A DNA stretch of 64,000 bases from Gammaproteobacteria bacterium (GTDB lineage Bacteria; Pseudomonadota; Gammaproteobacteria; Steroidobacterales; Steroidobacteraceae), in assembly GCA_016707425.1 (NCBI GenBank), contig JADJHU010000015.1, positions 248,001 to 312,000 of the forward strand, read 5' to 3'. Positions 33,553-43,206 of this stretch are shown here, piece after piece. Below the pieces are notes generated by a model. It did no database searches. It was not told the DNA's origin and saw nothing but the letters and a program-made list of their open reading frames with translations. Every line of letters starts with the position of its first letter. Position 1 is the stretch's first letter. Both the position numbers and the translations under genes were made by a program.

Positions 33553-34402
33553 ATGCTCCTCGAGTTCACCAAGATGCACGGGCTGGGGAACGATTTCATC
33601 GTATTCGATGCCCCCGCCGCAGACCGCATTCCGGATGCCACGGAGCTGCGACGCCTCGCGGAGCGGCATACCGGCATCGGCTTCGACCAGGCGCTCGTGC
33701 TCGAGCCGCCGCGCCGGCCCGAGGCGGCTGTCTTCTATCGCATCTTCAACGCCGACGGCAGCGAGGTCGAGCAGTGCGGCAACGGCGCGCGCTGCATCGC
33801 CGCACTCCTGCACCGGCGTCGCCACGCACGGAGCGGCGAGGCGCTCGTCATGGAAAGCCCGGGCGGCCTGATCCGGGCGCGCGTGCGGGAGGACGGTCTG
33901 GTGTCGGTGGACATGGGCATCCCGGACTTCGACCCCCGCTCGCTCCCCTTCGAGGCCTCGGCGGAGGCCGATGTCTATCAGCTCGACGTCGCAGGCACCG
34001 AGGTCGGGATCGGTGCCGTCTCCATGGGCAACCCACATGCAGTGATCGCGGTTGCCTCGGCCGCGAGCGCTCCGGGTGGGCCGCCTCGGGCCGGCGATCG
34101 AGCACCACCCCCGCTTCCCCCGGCGCGTGAACGTCGGTTTCATGGAGGTGGTCGATCGCGCGCACATCCGGTTGCGAGTCCACGAGCGCGGCGCCGGCGA
34201 GACTCTCGCCTGTGGCACGGGCGCGTGTGCGGCCGTAGCCGTCGGCCGTCGCCACGGCCGCCTCGACGATACGGTTGCAGTGCAGCTGCCGGGCGGGCGG
34301 CTGGACATTCACTGGCCCGGACCGGGCGAGCACATCTGGCTCACCGGTCCGGCCGAAATATCGTTCGACGGGCGCGTCGAATTCCAGGAGCATCCACGAT
34401 GA
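33553..34402 (+). pseudogene. dapF: Diaminopimelate epimerase, frameshifted in this sequence
   Basis: DapF interconverts LL- and meso-diaminopimelate for lysine and peptidoglycan synthesis. The first part has the catalytic Cys75 in EQCGNGARC. The second catalytic Cys is in GETLACGTGACAA, but in another frame. The shift lies near 34074–34080 (TCCGGGTGGG); dropping one G gives APVGRLGPAIEHHPRFP, a normal DapF reading, and a protein of about 282 residues. DapF is usually essential, so an error in the sequence or a second copy elsewhere is likely. The stop overlaps the DUF484 start (ATGA). Confidence 0.85.
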
Positions 34403-35118
34403 CGACTCAGAAGGCGCGCGGTCTCGCCGCCGAGACTGCCGACGAAGAATCGGTGGCTCACTATCTGCAGCTCAATCCCGACTTCTTCGAGCGCCACCAG
34501 CAGCTGCTCGCCCGACTGCGGCTGCCGCACATGCGCACGGGCTCGACCGTCTCGCTGGTCGAGCGCCAGGTCGAAGTGCTGAGGGATAAACAGGCGGAGC
34601 TCGAACGCAAGCTCACCGAATTCGTGCACGTCGCACGCGCCAACGACGCACTGGCGGACAAGATCCACCGCTTCACGCGCCGGCTGCTGCGCACGACGGG
34701 GTCGCGCAGTGCCGCACTCGATCAGCTCGAGGCCAGCCTGCGCGAGGACTTCGACGCCTTCCACTCCGTCCTCGTCCTGAAGAGACCCTACGGTACCGGC
34801 CTGCAGGTCACCAACGTGCGCTTCCTGCACGAGGTGGCGCCCGACGACCCCAATCTCAGGGGCTTCGAGAGTCTCTTCACGAGCGGGAAGCCGCGCTGCG
34901 GACAGGTCCGTGACACGCAGCGAAGCTTTCTCTTCGGTACCGATGCGGGCGACATCGGCTCGATCGCCCTCGTGCCCCTCGGCGATCACGGCGCTCTGGG
35001 GCTCCTCGCCATCGGCAGCCACGACCGCGATCGCTTCCACCCGGGCATGAGCACGGAGTTTCTCGGACGCATGGCCGAGCTCATTGTCGACGCGCTCGCG
35101 CCGCCACCGCCCTCCTGA
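34399..35118 (+). CDS. DUF484 (GAF-like) family protein
   Basis: 239-residue cytosolic protein of the DUF484 family, conserved between dapF and xerC in many Gammaproteobacteria; its function is unknown. Typical blocks are VAHYLQLNPDFFERHQQLLA, VSLVERQVEVLRDKQAELE (coiled coil, about residues 48–75) and a GAF-like C-terminal half with GSIALVPLGDHGALGLLAIG and DRFHPGMSTEFLGRMAEL. The ATG overlaps the dapF stop. The synteny strongly supports the assignment. Confidence 0.88.
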   Translation: MTTQKARGLAAETADEESVAHYLQLNPDFFERHQQLLARLRLPHMRTGSTVSLVERQVEVLRDKQAELERKLTEFVHVARANDALADKIHRFTRRLLRTTGSRSAALDQLEASLREDFDAFHSVLVLKRPYGTGLQVTNVRFLHEVAPDDPNLRGFESLFTSGKPRCGQVRDTQRSFLFGTDAGDIGSIALVPLGDHGALGLLAIGSHDRDRFHPGMSTEFLGRMAELIVDALAPPPPS

Positions 35119-35141
35119 GCCCTCGCGCGAAGGACCGCGGC

Positions 35142-36044
35142 GTGGACACCCAGGCCCTCGACTGGCTGCCGCGCTTCGCGCGTCACCTCTCGACTGAGCG
35201 ACGGCTGTCACCCCTCACGGCCGCGGCCTATGCGCGCGACCTGGCAGGACTCGTGGCATGGTGCGACAGCCGGGGCATTGGCGGATGGGACGCACTCGAC
35301 AGCCAGCATGTGCGAAGCTTCGCGGCACGATCGCACGCCGCGGGGCTCGGGCCGCGCAGCATCCAGCGCCGACTCTCGGCGCTGCGCACCTTCTTCGGTT
35401 TTCTGCTCCGCGAGGGTGCGCTCACGAACAACCCCGCAACCGACATCCGCGCCCCGAAAGCCGCGAGGCGCCTGCCGCATACCCTCGATGCCGACCAGAT
35501 CGGCCGGCTGCTCGAGATTTCCGGGACCGACACGCTCGCCGTGCGCGACCGGGCGTTCATGGAGCTCTTCTACTCCTCGGGTCTGCGCCTGGCCGAGCTG
35601 CTCGGTCTCGACCTGCCGGACCTCGACCTTGCTGACCGCACGGTGCGCGTGACCGGCAAGGGCGGCAAGAGTCGCATCCTGCCGGTCGGACGCCAGGCCG
35701 TGGCCGCGCTGCGCCGCTGGCTGGACGCGCGCGCCACGATCGTGGCCACGGGTGAGCTGGCACTCTTCGTGGGGCGCAACGGCCGGCGACTCGGCGCCCG
35801 TGCCGTGCAGAGCCGCATTGCGCGCTGGGCGCGGCGCCAGGGACTCAGCGTGCACGTGCATCCGCACCTTTTCCGCCATTCCTTCGCGACGCATCTGCTC
35901 GAGTCCAGCCAGGATCTCCGCGGCGTCCAGGAACTCCTCGGTCACGCCGACATCTCGACCACACAGGTCTATACCCATCTTGATTTCCAGCATCTGGCCC
36001 GCATCTACGATGTTTCGCACCCGCGCGCGCGCCGCAGGCGGTGA
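35142..36044 (+). CDS. xerC: Tyrosine recombinase XerC
   Basis: 300-residue recombinase that, with XerD, resolves chromosome dimers at dif. The N-terminal SAM-like domain (LSPLTAAAYARDLAGLVAWC) is followed by the catalytic domain with R149 (SSGLRLAELLGL), K173 (GKGGKSR), H242 and R245 (HLFRHSFATHLLE), H268 (LGHADIST) and the nucleophile Y277 (QVYTHLD). GTG start. The C-terminus IYDVSHPRARRRR is the usual XerC end. The dapF-DUF484-xerC-hslVU order is conserved. Confidence 0.93.
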   Translation: MDTQALDWLPRFARHLSTERRLSPLTAAAYARDLAGLVAWCDSRGIGGWDALDSQHVRSFAARSHAAGLGPRSIQRRLSALRTFFGFLLREGALTNNPATDIRAPKAARRLPHTLDADQIGRLLEISGTDTLAVRDRAFMELFYSSGLRLAELLGLDLPDLDLADRTVRVTGKGGKSRILPVGRQAVAALRRWLDARATIVATGELALFVGRNGRRLGARAVQSRIARWARRQGLSVHVHPHLFRHSFATHLLESSQDLRGVQELLGHADISTTQVYTHLDFQHLARIYDVSHPRARRRR

Positions 36045-36082
36045 TGCACCGCAGGTTTGCACCCCCAGACAGGAAATCCCGG

Positions 36083-36625
36083 ATGACAGCAATATTCGAT
36101 CCCCACGGCACGACGATCCTCGCCGTGCGGCGCAGCAGCGGCGTGGCGGTGGGCGGCGACGGCCAGGTCACTCTCGGCAACACCGTCATGAAGGCCAACG
36201 CACGCAAGGTGCGGCGGCTCTCCGGGGACAAGGTGCTCGGTGGCTTCGCCGGCGGCACCGCGGATGCTTTCACGCTCTTCGAGCGCTTCGAAGGCAAGCT
36301 CGAGAAGCACGGCAATCTCACCCGCGCGGCCATCGAGCTCGCCAAGGACTGGCGTTCAGACCGCTACCTCCGCCGCCTCGAGGCACTGCTGCTCGTCGCC
36401 GACACGGAAAAGACGTTTGTGATCTCTGGAAATGGCGACGTCATCGAGCCCGAGCACGACTGCGTCGCCATCGGCTCGGGCGGCTCTTTCGCGCAGGCGG
36501 CCGCGCGTGCACTGCTCGAGAATACCTCGCTCGGACCCCGCGAAATCGTCGGGCGGTCGCTGAACATCGCCGCCGATATCTGCATCTATACGAACCGCAA
36601 CCTCGTCATCGACGAACTGGGCTGA
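36083..36625 (+). CDS. hslV: ATP-dependent protease subunit HslV (ClpQ)
   Basis: 180-residue threonine peptidase of the HslVU complex. The active-site Thr is in GTTILAVRRSSGVAVGGDGQ, preceded by nine or ten extra residues (MTAIFDPHG), so a short propeptide must be removed, unlike E. coli HslV where only Met is removed. Other blocks are VTLGNTVMKANARKVRRL, GGFAGGTADAFTLFERFE and ALLLVADTEKTFVISGNGD. It is followed one base later by hslU. Confidence 0.93.
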   Translation: MTAIFDPHGTTILAVRRSSGVAVGGDGQVTLGNTVMKANARKVRRLSGDKVLGGFAGGTADAFTLFERFEGKLEKHGNLTRAAIELAKDWRSDRYLRRLEALLLVADTEKTFVISGNGDVIEPEHDCVAIGSGGSFAQAAARALLENTSLGPREIVGRSLNIAADICIYTNRNLVIDELG

Positions 36626-36626
36626 C

Positions 36627-37967
<1,341 letters not shown>

Positions 37968-37998
37968 CGCCGCACCTGCGTCGCACGAAGTCCCGCAC

Positions 37999-38015
37999 CC
38001 CGCACGGAGTGCGGG
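37999..38015. terminator. Hairpin between convergent hslU and DUF302 genes
   Basis: CCCGCAC-GGA-GTGCGGG, a perfect 7-bp stem, lies 32 bp after hslU and 9 bp beyond the DUF302 gene. There is no U-tract, so it is only a probable bidirectional terminator. Confidence 0.5.
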
Positions 38016-38023
38016 CAATGCGC

Positions 38024-38410
38024 TCAGAGCGAGTCGATCGCTTTCTGCAGCCGTTCGCGCACCTGGAGGGCGATGCTTCCGAGTCGTACGTTTCCGGTAC
38101 GCTCCATCGACGAGACGGGATCCACGCTCGCCACCTCCGTCTGTCCCCCGCCGGCGTCGCGCACGATCACGTTGCAGGGCAGGAGAACACCGAGCCTGGT
38201 TTCGAGCTGCAGCGCCTGGTGCGCGAAGCTCGGATTGCAGGCGCCGAGGATCCGGTAAGGCGCTACATCCGCACCCAGCTTCGCCTTCAGTGTGGCCTGG
38301 ACGTCGATTTCGGTCAGCACACCGAAACCCTCCTGCTTCAGGACCTCCGTCACGCGCCGCACGACGGCATCGAAGGGTCCCGCAACCGTTCTGGAAATGT
38401 AGTAACTCAT
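38024..38410 (-). CDS. DUF302 family protein
   Basis: 128-residue protein of the DUF302 family, whose members often bind or respond to reactive sulfur, copper or oxidants but lack a firm role. Family blocks are VLKQEGFGVLTEIDVQATLK, YRILGACNPSFAHQALQLE (the conserved Cys-Asn-Pro) and GVLLPCNVIVRDA. It starts at the ATG of MSYYISRTVAGPFDAV. It lies 54 bp downstream of the RND outer-membrane-channel gene, probably as the last gene of that unit. Confidence 0.85.
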   Translation of the reverse strand: MSYYISRTVAGPFDAVVRRVTEVLKQEGFGVLTEIDVQATLKAKLGADVAPYRILGACNPSFAHQALQLETRLGVLLPCNVIVRDAGGGQTEVASVDPVSSMERTGNVRLGSIALQVRERLQKAIDSL

Positions 38411-38464
38411 GCGATCCTTCCTCAAGCCACGCAGGTCCACTCCGGCAGGACGCGGGAAACCGGA

Positions 38465-39871
38465 CTATTTCCCCGCAGCTACACTCCAGCCGCCGCCGAG
38501 CGCCTCGATCATCGTAATGCTCGCGGTCAGGCGGTTGAGCAGCACGTTCAGGGCACTCTGCTCACTGTTCAGCCGGGCCGCCTGCGCGACGATGACGCTG
38601 TTGTACGGAACGGTCCCGCCTTTGTATTGTTCCAGGGTCAGGGTCTCCGCTTCGCGCGCGGCTGCGACCGCCTGCTCCGAGATCGCGGCCTGCTTCTCGA
38701 GCACGCGCAGGATCACGAGCTCGTCTTCCACCTGCTGAAATGCGGCGAGCACCGTCTGGCGATAGTCTTCCACACTGACGTCGAAGGCAGCCCGTGCCGC
38801 GCGCGCCTGCGCCCTGCGCAGACCACCGTCGAAGAGGTTCAGCGCAAGCGCCGGACCGAAGGCCCACACGCGATTGGAGGCGCGCACGAGACCGCTGAGC
38901 GCGCTGCCCGTGTAATCGGCGTTCGCCGTGAGCGAGACGGCGGGAAAGAAGGCAGCGCGAGCCACCCCGATCTGCGCACTCGACGCGGCCACGCGCCGTT
39001 CGGCCGCAGCAATATCGGGACGGCGCTCGAGCAGGGCCGCGGGAAGTCCTGGCGGCACCGTGGGGACATCCGCGCGCAGGGCCGCGACATCGAGCGCGAA
39101 ATCTGCCGGCGGCCTGCCCGTGAGCACCGCGAGCGCATGCTCGTACAGCGCCCGCTGGATCGACGCGGTGAGCTGCTGAGCCTGGCTCGTGAGCAGCTGC
39201 GTCCGCGCGCTCACCACATCGGCCTTCGCAACCACGCCGAACCTGAAGCGGCTCTCCGCGATGCGCAGGGATTCCTGCTGCCCCCGGACGATGTCACCCA
39301 GCAGCCCCTGAAGACGATCCTGCGCCCGAAGCTCGAAGTACGTGACCGCGAGCTGGGTCTGTGCCGACAGGCGTGCGGCCGCCAGCGCAGCCTCACTCGC
39401 CTGATAGTTCGCCTGCTGGCCTTCGGATGAGCGCCGGATCTGTCCCCAGACGTCGAGGTTCCAGGTGGCACCGACGCCGACCTCGTTCTGGGTGCGATGC
39501 ACGGGCGAACCCCCGTCCGGGTTCGTCGTGGTCCGGGAACGCTGGCCCGTCACATTGATGCCCGGCCAGAGTGCTGAGCGGGCCTGGCTCACGAGCGCGC
39601 GCGCCTGCTCCGCGGACGCCGCCGCGGCCCGCACGGTGTGATTGGAAATCGCGATTCTCTGCTCGAGGTCGTTCAGCACCGGATCCCCGAAAATCTCCCA
39701 CCATGGCCCGCGGCTCAGCACGTCGGCGGGCTCGCTCGGCTTCCAGCCTTCTCCCTCCCTGAAGTGCGCCACGGCATCGACGGTGGGGCGCACGTAGGCG
39801 GGACCGGCCGCACACGCCGTAAGGAGCGCCGCGGCGCAGCCGAGGATCGCGCTGCGGGCGACCGCGCTCAC
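38465..39871 (-). CDS. RND outer membrane lipoprotein channel (NodT/OprM family)
   Basis: 468-residue outer membrane factor for the MdtABC-type pump. The lipobox LLTACAAGP places the lipidated Cys at about residue 21. Two repeated coiled-coil halves contain GPWWEIFGDPVLNDLEQRI, GATWNLDVWGQIRRSSEGQQ, RRPDIAAAERRVAASSAQIG and ALNLFDGGLRRAQARAAR, all typical of NodT. The GTG start overlaps the stop of the preceding RND gene by 4 bp (GTGA). The last pump gene in a four-gene operon. Confidence 0.88.
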   Translation of the reverse strand: MSAVARSAILGCAAALLTACAAGPAYVRPTVDAVAHFREGEGWKPSEPADVLSRGPWWEIFGDPVLNDLEQRIAISNHTVRAAAASAEQARALVSQARSALWPGINVTGQRSRTTTNPDGGSPVHRTQNEVGVGATWNLDVWGQIRRSSEGQQANYQASEAALAAARLSAQTQLAVTYFELRAQDRLQGLLGDIVRGQQESLRIAESRFRFGVVAKADVVSARTQLLTSQAQQLTASIQRALYEHALAVLTGRPPADFALDVAALRADVPTVPPGLPAALLERRPDIAAAERRVAASSAQIGVARAAFFPAVSLTANADYTGSALSGLVRASNRVWAFGPALALNLFDGGLRRAQARAARAAFDVSVEDYRQTVLAAFQQVEDELVILRVLEKQAAISEQAVAAAREAETLTLEQYKGGTVPYNSVIVAQAARLNSEQSALNVLLNRLTASITMIEALGGGWSVAAGK

Positions 39872-42800
39872 GCGCCCTCCTCCAGCGGTCGCGTCACGAG
39901 CGGACTGGATTGCGCAACCCGCTTCCCCCACCATTGGCTCAGGCGCCGGACGTAGAGGTAGACGACGGGCGTCGTGTACAGCGTGAGCAGCTGACTCACG
40001 ACGAGGCCACCGACGATGGCGATTCCGAGGGGCCGGCGAAGTTCCGTCCCGTCCCCGGTCGCCACCGCGAGGGGCAATGCGCCGGCGATTGCCGCACAGG
40101 TGGTCATGAGGATGGGCCGGAAGCGCAGTGCGCAGGCTCGGGTGATCGCCGCCTGCGCGTCGAGCCCGTCCACACGCTCGGCCTGCAGGGCGAAATCGAC
40201 CATCATGATCGCGTTCTTCTTGACGATGCCGATGAGCAGCAGGATGCCGAGGAACGCGATCAGGCTGAATTCGGTATTGGTGCTGATGAGCGCGAGGAGT
40301 GCACCCAGACCGGCCGAAGGCAGGGTGGACAGGATCGTGAGTGGCTGCGTGTAGCTCTCGTACAGCACGCCGAGCACCAGATAGATCGCCACCAGCGCAG
40401 CCGCCAGCATCAGGAGCTGCCCGCTGAGGTTCTGCTGAAACAGGCTCGCAGTACCGTACGCACCGCCACGGATGCTGACCGGAACGTGGATTTCGTCCAT
40501 CGTCCGCTCGATGGCGGTGAGCGCCGTGCCGAGCGATACGCCTTCCGGCAGGTTGAACGAGAAGGACGTGGAGACCGAAGTGCCGGTGTGGTTGACCGTC
40601 GCCGGCGTCGTGCTGGTGGCAAAGCTCGCGAAGGCAGAGAGCGGAATCAGCGTTTCCGCCGAGGTACTCACCGCCGCGCCCGTGGACGTGTTGCCGCGCC
40701 CGGCATTGGCGAGGGAGTTCGCCGCCAGGTTTCGCGCGGAGTCGTCCCCGGCGCTGCCCGATGAGGACGCATTTCTCTTCGCGCCCTTCGGGCCCCCGGC
40801 CCTTCCGGCAATGGCCTGCGTGGCCTGCGTTCCGGAAACCGCGCGACCCGATGTGCTCACATGGATCTGGCGGAGGATGTCCGGGTTCTGCAGAAATTCG
40901 GGCTCGATCTCCATCACGACGTGGTACTGCTGCGGGCTGCGCGGATTGTAGATGGTCGAGACCTGAGACTGCGCGAAGGCATCGCCCAGCGTGTTGTCGA
41001 TCTGGCTTTCCGAAATGCCAAGCCGCGCGGCATCATCCCGGTTCACGATGAGATCGGTCTGCAGTCCTCCCGGCTGCAGGTCGCTGTCCACGTCGGTGAG
41101 CTCCGGCACGTCCTGCAGCGCATGCAGGAGCTTTCGCGTCCACGCCTGCAGCCCGGCCAGGTCGTCGCCCAGCAGCGTGTACTGGTACTGGGAGTTCGCT
41201 CCCCGCCCACCGCCGCCGCGCAGGACCTGCACGGCCTGCAGGAACGCCGTCACACCGCTCACCCGGCCGAGCGCCGGACGAAGGCGGGCGACGACGCCAT
41301 CCGCGCTGATCCTGCGTTCGGCAAGCGGCTTCAGCGTGACCGTCACGCGTGCGCTCGCCGCCCCGCCGCCGCCGCCGAATCCCCCTCCCCCGCCACCGGT
41401 GTAACCCGAGACACTCGCAACCGCCGGATCGGCCCCGATGATCCGCGTGACCTCCTGCAGCCTGCCCTTCATCATCTGGAATGACGTGGACGCGTCGCCC
41501 CGTATGCCGCCCTGAAGCAGCCCGATGTCCTGCTGGGGGAACAGCCCCTTCGGAATCACGACGTAGAGAAAGACGTTGAGCGCCACGGTCGCCGCCAGCA
41601 CGAGCATGGTGGCCCGGGGATGCGCCAGCACGACCGCCAGCGTCCGCTCGTAGGCCGCCTTCGCCTCGGCGAACAGGGACTCGAAGGCTCCCGGGAGCCG
41701 GCCGGACGCCCGCCGCTCGCGACCCAGCAGGTACGCACACATCATCGGCGTCGTCGTCAGCGAAATGACGAGTGAGATGAGGATCGAGACGGCGAGCGTG
41801 TTCGTGAACTCATGGAACAGCCGCCCGATGAGCCCGCCGGCGAGCTCGAAGGGGAGGAACACCGCGACGAGCGACAGACTCATCGACAGCACCGTGAAAC
41901 CGACCTCCCGCGCACCGAGCAGGGCGGCGTCGAGGCGCCTCATGCCGGCCTCCATGTGACGCGTGACGTTCTCCATCACGACGATCGCATCGTCGACCAC
42001 GAATCCGGTGGCGATCGTCAGGGCCATGAGCGTGAAGTTGTTCAGGCTGTATCCCAGCAGGTACATCGCGCCGAAGGTTCCGATGATCGACACGGGCACG
42101 ACGACCGCGGGGATCATTGCGGCGTGATGCCTGTTCAGGAAAAGGTAGACGACCAGGATCACCATGGCGACCGCCAGCAGCAGGGCCCCTTCCACCTGGT
42201 GCAGCGACGCCCGGATGCTGACGGAGCGGTCGACGATGACTTCGAGGTGGATCTTCGGATCGATCTCCGCGTTCAGTTTCCCGAGCTCGGCCTTCACAGC
42301 ATCGACCACCTCGATGATGTTGGCGCCGGGTTCCTGCACGACGTACACCGAGATGGCCGGGCGGCCGTTGAAGTTGCCGTAGGTGCGCATGTTCTCGGTG
42401 GCACCATCCTGCATGTCGCGCACGGTGGCGACGTCGCGCAGGCGGACGACCGCACCGTCGCGCTCGGCAATGATCAGATCGCGGTATTGCCGGGCTTCCC
42501 GGGCATTGTCGTTGGTGTAGAGCTCATAGCGCAGGCCATCCGATTCGATCGCGCCCTTCGGCGCATTCGCATTGGCATTCGAGATCGCCGCGCGCACGTC
42601 CTGCAGGCCGATTCCATATCGGCTCAATGCCAGAGGATTGATCTCCACCCTCACCGCCGGCAGCGCACTGCCGTTCACGTTGACGGCCCCGACACCCTTG
42701 ATCTGCGCGAGACGCTGCGACACGAGCGCATCGGCGGCGTCATAGATCTGGCCCTGCGTCAGCACATCCGACGTCATGGTGAGGATCAGCACCGGAAACT

Positions 42801-43206
42801 GGGAGCTGTTGAACTTGCGGTACGAGGGGTTGCGTGTGAGCGAGGACGGCAGGTCGGAACGTGCCGCGACGATCGCCGCCTGAACGTCGCGTGCGGCACC
42901 GTCGATGTCACGGTCGATCCCGAAGGTGAGCTGGATGCTCGTCGAGCCCACGCCGCTCGATGAGGTCATGTCGCCGACGTCGGCAATGGCCCCGAGATGT
43001 CTCTCGAGCGGGGTTGCGACGCTGCTCGCCATCACCTCGGGACTCGCGCCGGGCAGGGCCGCCGACACATTGATGGCCGGCACGTCGATGTTCGGAAGCG
43101 GCGCCACCGGCAGGAGCATGAATGCCGCGGCACCGGCACAGGCCACACCCAGAGTCAGCAGGATGGTCGCCACCGGTCGCCGGATGAAGGGCGCCGCGAG
43201 GTTCAC
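39868..43206 (-). CDS. mdtC: RND multidrug transporter, MdtC/MuxC-type
   Basis: 1112-residue inner membrane HAE-RND pump subunit. The proton-relay pair is in ALTIATGFVVDDAIVVMEN, and FLFLNRHH- and SLSLVAVFLPFE-type helices are seen. It has two unusual low-complexity insertions. One is a glycine run, YTGGGGGGFGGGGGAAS, in the periplasmic porter region. The other is about 60 Ala/Ser/Gly-rich residues (SGRAVSGTQATQAIAG onwards to STSAETLIPLS) before the docking region, making it about 70 residues longer than usual. The GTG start overlaps mdtB by 4 bp. MdtB and MdtC homologues normally form a B2C heterotrimer. Confidence 0.85.
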   Translation of the reverse strand: MNLAAPFIRRPVATILLTLGVACAGAAAFMLLPVAPLPNIDVPAINVSAALPGASPEVMASSVATPLERHLGAIADVGDMTSSSGVGSTSIQLTFGIDRDIDGAARDVQAAIVAARSDLPSSLTRNPSYRKFNSSQFPVLILTMTSDVLTQGQIYDAADALVSQRLAQIKGVGAVNVNGSALPAVRVEINPLALSRYGIGLQDVRAAISNANANAPKGAIESDGLRYELYTNDNAREARQYRDLIIAERDGAVVRLRDVATVRDMQDGATENMRTYGNFNGRPAISVYVVQEPGANIIEVVDAVKAELGKLNAEIDPKIHLEVIVDRSVSIRASLHQVEGALLLAVAMVILVVYLFLNRHHAAMIPAVVVPVSIIGTFGAMYLLGYSLNNFTLMALTIATGFVVDDAIVVMENVTRHMEAGMRRLDAALLGAREVGFTVLSMSLSLVAVFLPFELAGGLIGRLFHEFTNTLAVSILISLVISLTTTPMMCAYLLGRERRASGRLPGAFESLFAEAKAAYERTLAVVLAHPRATMLVLAATVALNVFLYVVIPKGLFPQQDIGLLQGGIRGDASTSFQMMKGRLQEVTRIIGADPAVASVSGYTGGGGGGFGGGGGAASARVTVTLKPLAERRISADGVVARLRPALGRVSGVTAFLQAVQVLRGGGGRGANSQYQYTLLGDDLAGLQAWTRKLLHALQDVPELTDVDSDLQPGGLQTDLIVNRDDAARLGISESQIDNTLGDAFAQSQVSTIYNPRSPQQYHVVMEIEPEFLQNPDILRQIHVSTSGRAVSGTQATQAIAGRAGGPKGAKRNASSSGSAGDDSARNLAANSLANAGRGNTSTGAAVSTSAETLIPLSAFASFATSTTPATVNHTGTSVSTSFSFNLPEGVSLGTALTAIERTMDEIHVPVSIRGGAYGTASLFQQNLSGQLLMLAAALVAIYLVLGVLYESYTQPLTILSTLPSAGLGALLALISTNTEFSLIAFLGILLLIGIVKKNAIMMVDFALQAERVDGLDAQAAITRACALRFRPILMTTCAAIAGALPLAVATGDGTELRRPLGIAIVGGLVVSQLLTLYTTPVVYLYVRRLSQWWGKRVAQSSPLVTRPLEEGA

